This document shows positions 40,642-50,312 of a stretch of DNA of 64,000 nucleotides, one piece after another. Position 1 is the stretch's first letter. Each line of letters opens with the position of its first letter. The notes beneath the pieces are model-generated. The model was not told the origin of the DNA. It searched no databases and saw nothing but the letters and a program-made list of their open reading frames with translations. This DNA comes from VXNE01 sp965205735. GTDB taxonomy: Bacteria > Pseudomonadota > Gammaproteobacteria > Pseudomonadales > Azotimanducaceae. A program made the translations under genes and the position numbers. The stretch spans positions 4,224,557 to 4,288,556 of the forward strand of contig OZ242179.1 of assembly GCA_965205735.1 (NCBI GenBank), written 5' to 3'.

Positions 40642-41319
40642 GTGGGCAATTGCATGGACCGGCTCGAGGCTGCTATCGGTCACACTTTCGTCGACCGAGG
40701 TCTGCTTGTCCGGGCGCTCACGCACAGGAGCGGCGGCGCGGACAACTACGAACGCCTGGAGTTTCTCGGTGATGCGGTGCTGGGCTATGTGGTAGCGCGG
40801 CGTTTGTTCGAGAGCCATCCGCATGCCAGCGAGCAGGAACTGACGCTGATGCGCGTCCGTCTGATCAGGAAGGAGACGCTCTCGGATGTCGCCCGCGACA
40901 TCGACATCGGGCGCAACCTGCGGCTCGGGCCCGGGGAGCGCGGGAGCGGCCTCCACAGTCGGCCTTCGCTGCTGGCCGACGCGCTGGAAGCGTTGCTCGG
41001 CGCGGTGGCGGTGGATGGGGGCGTCGAAGCGGCGGCGATGGTCGTGGACCGACTGTTCCACGACCGGCTTCGAGATTTCGACAGCGGTGTCCTCAAGGAT
41101 GCGAAAAGCCTGCTGCAGGAACTGACGCAGAGCCGTCGGATGGCGCTGCCGCGCTACGACGTGATGCGCGTCGAGGGCGCCGACCATGCGCCAAGATTCG
41201 TTGTGCGTTGCAGCGTCGATGCACTTGACCTCGAAAGTACGGCGTCCGGGAGTTCGCGCAAGGAAGCGGAGATGCGTGCTGCCCTGGACCTGCTCGACCG
41301 CCTCAAGCAACCAGAATGA
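40642..41319 (+). CDS. rnc: Ribonuclease III
   Basis: The product is 225 aa. It cleaves double-stranded RNA in rRNA and mRNA maturation. The catalytic signature is YERLEFLGDAVLGYVVARRL with a second acidic cluster in LLADALEALLGAVAVDGG. A double-stranded-RNA-binding domain ends the protein (DAKSLLQELTQSRRMALPRY, SGSSRKEAEMRAALDLLDRL). GTG 40642 lies 3 bp after lepA; era overlaps by ATGA. The usual lepB between lepA and rnc is missing. Confidence 0.96.
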   Translation: MGNCMDRLEAAIGHTFVDRGLLVRALTHRSGGADNYERLEFLGDAVLGYVVARRLFESHPHASEQELTLMRVRLIRKETLSDVARDIDIGRNLRLGPGERGSGLHSRPSLLADALEALLGAVAVDGGVEAAAMVVDRLFHDRLRDFDSGVLKDAKSLLQELTQSRRMALPRYDVMRVEGADHAPRFVVRCSVDALDLESTASGSSRKEAEMRAALDLLDRLKQPE

Positions 41320-42203
41320 CTGCTACGCGTTGCGGGTTCGCGGCATTGGCGGGTCGGCCGAATGTCGGCAAGTCGACGCTCCTCAATCACCTGCTGGGTC
41401 GCAAACTCAGCATCACGGCGCGCAAGCCGCAGACGACGCGGCACAGCCTGTTGGGAATCGACACGCGGGGCGAGACCCAGATCATCTTTCTCGATACCCC
41501 GGGAATCCACCGGCGGGACCGGCGGGCCATGAACCGCTACATGGCGGGTCAGGCCACCAGCGCGATTCGCGGGTCGGATGTCGTCGTGTTGTTGACGGAA
41601 GCACGGCGGTGGACGTCGGGGGACGAGTTGGCGCTGCGGCGGGTCGCGGACGCGAAGTGCGCGTGCATCTGCGCGATCAACAAGATCGATCGCCTGCGGG
41701 ATCGGAGCGCTCTGCTGCCGATGATCGACGACGCGCGCGGACGCTTCGATTTCGAGGCAATCGTTCCGATCTCGGCGCTCAAGCGCGAGGGACTGGACGC
41801 GCTCTGGGCGGAAGTCTCCAGCCTGCTGCCGGAGGGACAGCATTTGTTCGCCCAGGGGGATGTGACGGACCGGCCGACAGAGTTCTTCCTCGCCGAGATC
41901 GTTCGCGAAAAGATCGTGCGGCGTCTGGGAGCGGAGATTCCGCACCGCGCCACGGTTGCCATCGAGCGATTCACGGCCAAGCCGCACGTGGCCGAAGTGG
42001 ACGCTGTCATATACGTGGAGCGGGGGAGCCAGAAAGGGATCGTGATCGGCCGTGGCGGGTCCCGACTCAAATCCATCGGCCAGGACGCCCGCGCAGACAT
42101 CGAGACATTGATCGGCCAGCACGTCATGCTGCGGCTGTGGGTAAAGGTTCGGAAGGGCTGGACCGATGACGCGCGCGTGCTGCCGACGCTTGGTTATCGA
42201 TGA
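41316..42203 (+). CDS. era: GTPase Era
   Basis: The product is 295 aa. It binds the 3' end of 16S rRNA in 30S assembly. G1 LAGRPNVGKSTLLNHLLGRK, G2 PQTTRH, G3 FLDTPGIH, G4 INKID. The KH domain contains GSQKGIVIGRGGSRLKSIGQ and ends WVKVRKGWTDDARVLPTLGY. It overlaps rnc and recO by 4 bp each. Confidence 0.97.
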   Translation: MTATRCGFAALAGRPNVGKSTLLNHLLGRKLSITARKPQTTRHSLLGIDTRGETQIIFLDTPGIHRRDRRAMNRYMAGQATSAIRGSDVVVLLTEARRWTSGDELALRRVADAKCACICAINKIDRLRDRSALLPMIDDARGRFDFEAIVPISALKREGLDALWAEVSSLLPEGQHLFAQGDVTDRPTEFFLAEIVREKIVRRLGAEIPHRATVAIERFTAKPHVAEVDAVIYVERGSQKGIVIGRGGSRLKSIGQDARADIETLIGQHVMLRLWVKVRKGWTDDARVLPTLGYR

Positions 42204-42892
42204 CCGAAACCGTTCTGCGTCAGCCCGCCTACCTGCTCCACGCACGCGCGTACAGAGAGACTAGCGCGATTGTCGAGCTGTTGACGCTGGAGCACGGTCG
42301 CGTGGCGGGCGTAGCGCGCGGCGTCCGCGGCGGACGTCGCCCGCAGCCGATCGAGGCGTTCTGCCTGTTGGAGATGGGCTGGCGGGGAAGAGGATCGCTG
42401 GTCACGGTAACCGGCCGGGAGTTGGTCCGCCGCTGGCATCTCGCCGGGCGAGCACTCTTCGCCGGCATGTATGTCAATGAACTCCTGATCCGTTCGTTGC
42501 GGCCGGCGGAGGCCGCGCCGAACCTGTTCCGGGCCTATCAAATGACGTTGGGGCGGCTCGCGTCCGACGATGATCTCGAGCCACCGCTCAGAGTGTTCGA
42601 AAAGTGCTTGCTATTCGAACTCGGCTACGCGCCGACGTTTGATGTGGAGAGCGTCTCCGGCGAGGCGGTGGTGGACGACCGCGCCTACGTCTTCGCGGAA
42701 GGCGAGGGCTTCCGGGTTGTCGGTACGGCGACCGAAAGCACCTTTCCGGGGCGGGTGCTGAAGGATATCGCTTGTGACCGTTACGAAGCTACGGATGTCC
42801 GCCGCGCGGCAAAGATCATTCTGCGGCGCGCGCTCAAGCCCCATCTCGGTCCGCGTCCGCTGGCCGCGCGGGAACTGTTTCGCGGGCAATAG
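42200..42892 (+). CDS. recO: DNA repair protein RecO
   Basis: The product is 230 aa. It loads RecA in the RecFOR pathway. The N-terminal OB fold reads QPAYLLHARAYRETSAIVEL, followed by GRVAGVARGVRGGRR. The helical part has FAGMYVNELLIRSLRP and FEKCLLFELGYAP. It overlaps era by ATGA. pdxJ, the usual next gene, is replaced by relA after a 90-bp gap. Confidence 0.92.
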   Translation: MTETVLRQPAYLLHARAYRETSAIVELLTLEHGRVAGVARGVRGGRRPQPIEAFCLLEMGWRGRGSLVTVTGRELVRRWHLAGRALFAGMYVNELLIRSLRPAEAAPNLFRAYQMTLGRLASDDDLEPPLRVFEKCLLFELGYAPTFDVESVSGEAVVDDRAYVFAEGEGFRVVGTATESTFPGRVLKDIACDRYEATDVRRAAKIILRRALKPHLGPRPLAARELFRGQ

Positions 42893-42982
42893 CTCCCCCA
42901 TGGCGAGAAGAATCCGCTCCGTTTTGATATGTTGAAACAGTTCGGCCGCGCGCGACGGCCTTGACGAGAGAAATCCTCCTCG

Positions 42983-44923
42983 ATGGTCCAGATCAGGCTC
43001 GATCTCCCGCAGCACGATACTGGCCGCGTCGATGTAAACGACTGGAAGGAAAGTCTCGACGAGTGTGATCGGCGGAAGATTCGCGCTGCGATAGGACTGA
43101 TCGGAAATGAGGGTTGCCGGCAGTTCGGATTCGATCTGGCGCAACTTCTCGTCGACCTTGAACTCGATGCGGATGGCGTGGCCACGGGCCTGGTATACGA
43201 GACGGCCCGCACGCATTCGCTTTCCCCGATAACGATCGAGGAAACGCTGGGCGGCGGCGTTGCGAATCTGGTCGACGCCATGTTGCGCATGGCGTCCACG
43301 AGCGAATATCAGCTGTCCAACCTGCCAATGCTCGGCAACGAGGCGCGCAACCAGGTAGACAACGTACGGAATTTGCTGGTGGCGTTGATCGACGATCCGC
43401 GCGTCGCGATCATCAAGCTTGCGGAACGCGTGATCGCCTTGCGCATGGCGAAGTCGATGGATGCCGAGACGGTTCGGCGGCAAGCGCGGGAGGCGCTGCG
43501 GCTATTCGCCCCGCTCGCGGGCCGGCTTGGTGTCTGGCAACTCAAATGGGCGCTTGAGGACTTGGCGTTTCGACATTTGCATCCCGGCGAATACAAACGA
43601 ATCGCTACGGCTCTCGACGCCCGCCGCCACGAACGCGAGCGGCGGGTGCGGGCCATCGTGACGGAGCTCAAGGGCCGTCTCGCCGATGCCGGCATTGGCG
43701 CGGAGGTGATCGGCCGCGCGAAGCACATCTATAGCATCTGGCGCAAGATGCGTCGCAAGGGCATCGACCTTTCCCAGGTGTATGACGTGGAAGCGGTGCG
43801 CGTGATCGTTGACGATGTCCAGCGCTGCTATGGAGCGCTGGGTGTGGTCCATACCGCGTGGCCGCATATCGGGAGCGAGTTCGACAACTACGTGGCAAAT
43901 CCCAAGGACAACGGCTACCGGTCCATCCATACCGCCGTCATGGGGCCGGAGGGCAGAGTGCTGGAGGTCCAGATTCGTTCCGCGGAAATGCACAGGCAGG
44001 CAGAAATCGGCCTCTGCGCGCACTGGGTATACAAGGACGTACGGCGCGAGGCATTGCATTCGGACAAGATGAACTGGCTGCGCCGGGTGTTGGAATGGCA
44101 TGACGACGTGGCGGAAATCGCGGACTTGTCGGAACTGGAAACGGAGCCGGTATCGATCGATCGAATCTATGTCGCCACGCCGCAAGGACATGTCCTGGAC
44201 TTGACTCAAGGCGCGACGCCGGTCGATTTCGCCTATCGCGTGCACACGGAAATCGGCCACCGATGTGCCGGCGCGAAGGTGGATGGGGTTCGAGTACCGT
44301 TGAATGCACCGCTCACGACCGGTCAGACTGTGGAAATCATCACCGGCGAGACGGAACAGCCGCGCCGCGAGTGGCTGAACCCGGTGCTCGGCTTCGTCAA
44401 GACATCGCGCGCGCGGATGAAGATTCAATCCTGGTTCCGCGAGCAGGTCGTCGAATCCAACGTTGCCGCTGGCCGCGCATTGTTGCTCGATACGTTGCGG
44501 CGCCTCGATTTGTCGGCAAACCCGAGCGAGCTGGCGTGCGAAGCGGGCTATGCGTCAGAGAACGAACTGTGGCGGGCGGTGGGTGTGGGGGAGTGCCAGA
44601 TCATCGATCTCGTGCGCCTGATCGGCGGGCACCGGGTAGAGGATAGGCAACTTTCGCTATTGCCGGCAGCGCTGGCCCCGGAAACGGGATCGGCGCAGGA
44701 TATCCATATCGTCGGCGACGACCGCCAAGGGCTACTACGTGACATCATGTCCGTCCTGGCGGCGATGAATATCGATGTCGTCAGTACCGTGGCGCGCGCC
44801 GACACGAAGGAAGAGTCCGCAGCGATGTCGCTCTGCATCCGCGTCCGGGACATATTGCAGCTCGCCCGCGCGATCGATCAGCTACGGCGCATCCCCAATG
44901 TGCACGACGTGCGCCGGTCATGA
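42983..44923 (+). CDS. relA: (p)ppGpp synthetase RelA
   Basis: The product is 646 aa and makes (p)ppGpp on stalled ribosomes. The N-terminal hydrolase-like domain lacks the HD and ED metal motifs, so it is probably synthetase-only. The synthetase domain has RAKHIYSIWRKMRRKGIDL, then DNGYRSIHTAV and EVQIRSAEMHRQAEIGLCAH. The TGS domain (RIYVATPQGHVLDLTQGATP) and the C-terminal ACT (IHIVGDDRQGLLRDIMSVLA) complete the RelA layout. It is somewhat shorter than E. coli RelA, mainly at the N-terminus. ATG 42983 is preceded by GAGAGAAATCC. adk overlaps by 4 bp. Confidence 0.93.
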   Translation: MVQIRLDLPQHDTGRVDVNDWKESLDECDRRKIRAAIGLIGNEGCRQFGFDLAQLLVDLELDADGVATGLVYETARTHSLSPITIEETLGGGVANLVDAMLRMASTSEYQLSNLPMLGNEARNQVDNVRNLLVALIDDPRVAIIKLAERVIALRMAKSMDAETVRRQAREALRLFAPLAGRLGVWQLKWALEDLAFRHLHPGEYKRIATALDARRHERERRVRAIVTELKGRLADAGIGAEVIGRAKHIYSIWRKMRRKGIDLSQVYDVEAVRVIVDDVQRCYGALGVVHTAWPHIGSEFDNYVANPKDNGYRSIHTAVMGPEGRVLEVQIRSAEMHRQAEIGLCAHWVYKDVRREALHSDKMNWLRRVLEWHDDVAEIADLSELETEPVSIDRIYVATPQGHVLDLTQGATPVDFAYRVHTEIGHRCAGAKVDGVRVPLNAPLTTGQTVEIITGETEQPRREWLNPVLGFVKTSRARMKIQSWFREQVVESNVAAGRALLLDTLRRLDLSANPSELACEAGYASENELWRAVGVGECQIIDLVRLIGGHRVEDRQLSLLPAALAPETGSAQDIHIVGDDRQGLLRDIMSVLAAMNIDVVSTVARADTKEESAAMSLCIRVRDILQLARAIDQLRRIPNVHDVRRS

Positions 44924-45597
44924 GGCTCATTCTGCTGGGGACGCCCGGCGCGGGGAAGGGCACCCAGGCGCGTTTTGTCTGTGAAGCCTGCGGCATACCG
45001 CAGATCTCCACCGGCGACATGTTGCGGGCGGCGATCGCGGCTGGCACGCCGTTGGGCCGGACGGCTCAATCCGTCATGGCCGCCGGGGAACTCGTCTCGG
45101 ACGACATCGTCATCGGACTGGTCAAGGAGCGTTTGGCGCAACCGGATTGCGCTGCCGGATTTCTGTTCGATGGATTTCCGCGCACGATCCCCCAGGCCGA
45201 AGCCTTGCTGGAGGCGGGCGTCCAAATCGACCGCGTCATCGAGATGCGGGTGGACGACGACGAGGTCGTCCGGCGCGTCACGGGTCGACGCGTCCACGAG
45301 CCGAGCGGTCGTGTATACCACGTGCTTTTCAATCCGCCTCGGGTGCCCGACAGGGACGACGAAACCGGTGAGTCATTGACACAAAGGGGTGACGACAAGG
45401 AGGAGACGGTCCGTGAGCGCCTGGCGGTGTACCGGCGCCAGACGGAACCGCTAGTCCATTTCTATACGGAGCTTTCGCGTACGTCACCCCTCGAATATCG
45501 AGCCGTCAACGGCGTCGGCGACGTCGCCAGCGTCAAGCGGGACATGCTGGAAGCATTGGGCGACGATTCGGCGCCGCGTCCGACATCGCCGCGTTAG
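44920..45597 (+). CDS. adk: Adenylate kinase
   Basis: The product is 225 aa. It interconverts AMP, ADP and ATP. P-loop: LILLGTPGAGKGTQARFV. The AMP site is ISTGDMLRAA, and FLFDGFPRTIPQAEAL is the hallmark. The long LID domain (GRRVHEPSGRVYHVLFNPPR) lacks zinc cysteines, as in Gram-negatives. It overlaps relA by ATGA and converges on moeA with a 4-bp overlap. Confidence 0.97.
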   Translation: MRLILLGTPGAGKGTQARFVCEACGIPQISTGDMLRAAIAAGTPLGRTAQSVMAAGELVSDDIVIGLVKERLAQPDCAAGFLFDGFPRTIPQAEALLEAGVQIDRVIEMRVDDDEVVRRVTGRRVHEPSGRVYHVLFNPPRVPDRDDETGESLTQRGDDKEETVRERLAVYRRQTEPLVHFYTELSRTSPLEYRAVNGVGDVASVKRDMLEALGDDSAPRPTSPR

Positions 45598-46811
45598 AAC
45601 AAACGGCCCCGGTCGCCTAACAGCACGATCGACACGCTCTCTCCGGCGGCGAGGTCGTCCCGGTCCTCCGGCACCCGTATCAGGCAGTTGGCCCCGTCGA
45701 AGGTCGCAAGTCGATTGGAGCTTTGATCGCCGGTGGACCGGACGATGATCCCTGCGTTCTCATTCTCTGCTTTTCCGCGCTGGTACTCGCGCCGTCCCGG
45801 CGAGTGGGCAATCCCCTCGGCGAGCACTGCGGTGAACTCCAATGGCGGCGCATGGCGTCCGCCCGAGCGGACGTCGATGGCGGGCACGACGAACAGCAGG
45901 AAGGTCACGATTGTCGAAATGGGATTGCCGGGCAGACCGAAGAAGTCGGCGTTGCCGATCTTTCCGACCGCCAGCGGCTTGCCGGGCTTCAAGGCGATCC
46001 TGTAGAACTCCAGGCGGCCGATCTCCTCGACGATGTCGCGGACGTAGTCCGCATCGCCCACGGATACGCCGCCGCTGGTGAGGACCATGTCGGCGGTATC
46101 GGCGGCCTGCTCGAGGGCGGCGCGGATTGCGCGGGGGTCGTCCGGCACGCATCCGAGATCGGTGAGGTTTATGGGCTGATCGGACATGAGCCGCGCCAGG
46201 GTGAACCGGTTGGAGTCATAGATCTGCCCGGGCCCCAGGGGCTTGCCTGTATCCATGAGTTCATCGCCGGTGGAGAAGATCGCGACGTTGACCCGCCGTT
46301 TGACATCGACCCGGTCGATCCCGCACGCCGTCAGCCAGCTCAGCCGGTAGGCGTCGAGCCGATCTCCCCTGCGCGCAATGTCGGTGCCGCGAACGACATC
46401 GTGTCCGCGCGGCCGGACGTTGTCGCCTCGGCGAGGGGTCTCCATGAGCGCCACACCGCCGGGGTCCGGTCGCGTGTCTTCTTGAATGACCACGGTGTCG
46501 GCGCCTTCCGGGATCGGCGCGCCGGTGAAAATGCGCACCGCATCCGTGCCTGAAACGCGGGCGCTGGAGGGATGTCCCGCGAGGCTTTCGCCGATTACCT
46601 CGACAACGTGCGGGGGCTGTCCGGCGAAGCCGGCGGCGGCGACCGCGTAGCCATCCATCGCGGACGCGGTGAACGGCGGCAGGTCGACGGGTGCCAGGAT
46701 GTCGGCGGCCGTGATGCGGCCGAGGGCATCCGCGACGGGCACCACTTCGCTGCCTTCGATGGGTTGCACGGAGGCGAGCAGTTTCCCGAGGGCGTCGTCA
46801 ACGTTTAGCAT
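45594..46811 (-). CDS. moeA: Molybdopterin molybdenumtransferase MoeA
   Basis: The product is 405 aa. It inserts molybdate into molybdopterin-AMP. Signature segments: LPPFTASAMDGYAVAA, VRIFTGAPIPEGADTVV, VAIFSTGDELMDTGKPL, LTSGGVSVGDADYVRDIVEE and FFGLPGNPISTIVTF. Length is normal. It is divergent from tsaB with only 6 bp between start codons, so each promoter must lie inside the other gene. Confidence 0.95.
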   Translation of the reverse strand: MLNVDDALGKLLASVQPIEGSEVVPVADALGRITAADILAPVDLPPFTASAMDGYAVAAAGFAGQPPHVVEVIGESLAGHPSSARVSGTDAVRIFTGAPIPEGADTVVIQEDTRPDPGGVALMETPRRGDNVRPRGHDVVRGTDIARRGDRLDAYRLSWLTACGIDRVDVKRRVNVAIFSTGDELMDTGKPLGPGQIYDSNRFTLARLMSDQPINLTDLGCVPDDPRAIRAALEQAADTADMVLTSGGVSVGDADYVRDIVEEIGRLEFYRIALKPGKPLAVGKIGNADFFGLPGNPISTIVTFLLFVVPAIDVRSGGRHAPPLEFTAVLAEGIAHSPGRREYQRGKAENENAGIIVRSTGDQSSNRLATFDGANCLIRVPEDRDDLAAGESVSIVLLGDRGRLF

Positions 46812-46817
46812 GGGTCG

Positions 46818-47522
46818 ATGGATAGAAAAGAGCCGAAACCGAGGCTAGCGGCTGCGAGCAATCCGGGGGCCGGGCGCCGTGGCCGCGGCGTACTGCTCGC
46901 GGTTGAAACAACTGGGTCGGCGTGCTCAGTGGCGCTCGTCAGCGTAAACGAAGTGTTGGAGCTTACACGGATCGCGCCCCGGCGGCATAACGCGTTGGTC
47001 CTCCAGATGGCGGATGCCGTAATGGCCGCCGGCGGGATGGGCGCGCGAGAGCTTGAAGGCGTCGCGTTTTCCGCCGGACCGGGTTCGTTCACCGGGGTGC
47101 GAATAGGCGCGGCGGTTGCCCAGGGAATCGCGTTCGGGGTCGACATTCCCGTGATACGCGTGCCGACCTCGGAGGTGGCGGCGGACCACGTGCGCCGGCG
47201 CAACGGCGCTGCGGAAGGCGTCGTCGTGGCGCGCGGCGCGAGGGCGGGCTGGGTCTACGCGGCGCGTTATCGTTTCACGCCGACGGGCCTCGAATGCGAA
47301 GATTTCGACACATTGGTTCCCGAGGATGCGCTGCCGGACGTTTCCGCAGGTTGGTTGCTTGTGCGCCGCGAACAGCCTCTGCGCGCCGCCGTGTTGGGGG
47401 CGTTGGCCATGGACAAGCCGAAGCTCGACCCGCAGCGGGCGGTGCCGTTCTATGTCGACGGCGATTCGCCGTGGCGGAAAATGGATCGGGCGCAGCCGGG
47501 CGGGACGGAGCCCCGCGTCTAA
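46818..47522 (+). CDS. tsaB: tRNA t6A biosynthesis protein TsaB
   Basis: The product is 234 aa. With TsaD and TsaE it makes N6-threonylcarbamoyladenosine-37. GVLLAVETTGSACSVALV is the ATPase-like start, and VAFSAGPGSFTGVRIGAAVA is the diagnostic segment. About 23 basic residues precede the usual N-terminus, so the real start may be further in, but no ATG, GTG or TTG is available there. rsmJ follows closely. Confidence 0.92.
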   Translation: MDRKEPKPRLAAASNPGAGRRGRGVLLAVETTGSACSVALVSVNEVLELTRIAPRRHNALVLQMADAVMAAGGMGARELEGVAFSAGPGSFTGVRIGAAVAQGIAFGVDIPVIRVPTSEVAADHVRRRNGAAEGVVVARGARAGWVYAARYRFTPTGLECEDFDTLVPEDALPDVSAGWLLVRREQPLRAAVLGALAMDKPKLDPQRAVPFYVDGDSPWRKMDRAQPGGTEPRV

Positions 47523-47557
47523 CGGATGCGCGGCGATTCGTGGATGTGGCCCACGCC

Positions 47558-48286
47558 ATGACGCCGGACCATCGAGCGGTCATATATTTCGATACCTCCG
47601 CCGAGCCGTTGGCAAGCGAGATTGCGCAACGGCTGCCCGAGGGATTCGCGCTGGCACCGGGTGTCGCTCCGGACCGCGGTTGGCACCTGTTCGTTGACAA
47701 GGATGGGCTGACGCTGCGCGAGAGCGGCGGCGGACGCTTTCTGCTGTCTGACTCGCCGAATGGCTCGCCTCGCGATGGTCGGTCGCGCCCTCGCAAGTCG
47801 GCGTTGGCTCGCGCCTGTGACGCCGGACCGGGCTTGCGCGTGCTCGACGCCACGGCAGGTTGGGGCACGGACGGGCTGGCCCTCGCCCATCTCGGTTGCC
47901 ACGTGCGGATGCTGGAAACCAATCCGCAAGTCTTTGCGATGCTGGATGATCGCCTGCGTCGCAGCGGCGTCCGCGCTGCTACGGAATGGGCGGATGCGCG
48001 GTCAAGGATGCGCAGCCGGGACGGGGAGCGCTACGACGTCGTCTATCTCGACCCCATGTTCCCGCCCCGCAACAAGACCGCCCTCCCCGCGAGGCCGTTG
48101 CAGGTCTTGCGCGAGATCGTCGGGGACGAGGCGCCGGACGCGTCCGAGCTGCTGGTGCTCGCGCGGCGCCGCGCGCTGAGCCGCGTGGTGATGAAGCAGC
48201 GCGCGCATGGACCCGCAGTCGGCCAGCCGGACTGGCGCGTAACCGGTCGGACGGTGCGTTTCGATGTGTATCGGCCGGTTACGTGA
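47558..48286 (+). CDS. rsmJ: 16S rRNA (guanine1516-N2)-methyltransferase RsmJ
   Basis: The product is 242 aa. SAM-binding motif: VLDATAGWGTDGLALAHLG. Catalytic motif: YDVVYLDPMFPPRNKTALP, very close to E. coli RsmJ. SALARACDAGPG and RVVMKQRAHGP also fit. ATG 47558 is the first Met; it lies 35 bp after tsaB and is probably cotranscribed. Confidence 0.92.
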   Translation: MTPDHRAVIYFDTSAEPLASEIAQRLPEGFALAPGVAPDRGWHLFVDKDGLTLRESGGGRFLLSDSPNGSPRDGRSRPRKSALARACDAGPGLRVLDATAGWGTDGLALAHLGCHVRMLETNPQVFAMLDDRLRRSGVRAATEWADARSRMRSRDGERYDVVYLDPMFPPRNKTALPARPLQVLREIVGDEAPDASELLVLARRRALSRVVMKQRAHGPAVGQPDWRVTGRTVRFDVYRPVT

Positions 48287-48324
48287 GATACGGACAGCGT
48301 GCCGATACTTCGCAATTCCGCATG

Positions 48325-49304
48325 TCAGAGCAGGTTCCGCCAGTGGTGACAGGCGACCGATGCGCCACGTCCCACTGTGGTCAACGCCGGTTTGCTTCGG
48401 CGGCAGTCGTTCCGCGCGTGTCGACAGCGGGTGTGGAAGCGGCAGCCCTGGGGCGGATCGATGGGCGACGGCACGTCGCCGACGAGCACGATGCGGTCGC
48501 GGGGCGCGGTCGGATCCGGTACCGGGATCGCGGATAACAGCGCCTGCGTGTAGGGATGACGCGGCGATTCGTAGATGTCCGTCGCGGCGGCGGTTTCGAC
48601 GACTTCGCCCAGGTACATCACCGCGATGCGGTCCGACACATGCTTGACCACGGCGAGATCGTGGGCGATGAAGATCAGCGCGAGGCGCATTTCCCGCTGC
48701 AGTTCGAGCAGCAGGTTGATGATCTGGGACTGGATGGACACGTCGAGGGCGGATACGGCCTCGTCGCAAACGATGAGGCGAGGTTTCAGCGCGATGGCGC
48801 GGGCGATGCCGATGCGTTGCCGCTGGCCGCCGGAGAACTCGTGGGGGAAGCGGTTGGCGGCGGCGGCTTGGAGGCCGACGCGTTCCAGAAGCTCGGCGAT
48901 CCGGCGGCGGCGTTCTGCTGGCGTGCCCAGGTGGTGGATGACGAACGGTTCTTCGAGAATCTTGCCGACGGTGTGGCGGGAATTCAGGGATTCGAAGGGG
49001 TCCTGCAGAATGATCTGGATGTCCCGGCGCAGGTGGCGCAGTTCGACTCGTCCCATGGCGGCGATGTCGCGGCCCTCGAAGAACACCGCGCCCGCAGTCG
49101 GATTATAGAGACGCAGCAAGGTCTTGCCGAGGGTGCTCTTGCCGCACCCGGACTCGCCCACGAGCCCGAGGGTCTCGCCGACATCGAGATCGAAGGAGAC
49201 ATCGTCCACCGCGTGCACTTGTCCCACCGTGCGCAGGAAGACGCCGCCGCGCACCGGGAAGTGTTTGGTCAGCCCCCGCACCTGGAGCAGCGGTGCGTCC
49301 GACC

Positions 49305-49308
<4 letters not shown>
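48325..49308 (-). CDS. Peptide ABC transporter ATP-binding protein (DppF/OppF type)
   Basis: The product is 327 aa. Walker A GLVGESGCGKSTLGKTLLRL, Q-loop IILQDPFESLN, signature FSGGQRQRIGIARAIALKPR, and Walker B LIVCDEAVSALD. The oligo_HPY extension with DPPQGCRFHTRCRHARNDC ends the protein. Start GTG 49308 overlaps the stop of the upstream ATPase gene (GTGA), giving coupled translation. It is last of the five-gene transporter operon. In E. coli YejF is one protein with two fused ATPase halves; here the halves are separate genes. Confidence 0.93.
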
Positions 49309-50309
<1,001 letters not shown>

Positions 50310-50312
50310 GCG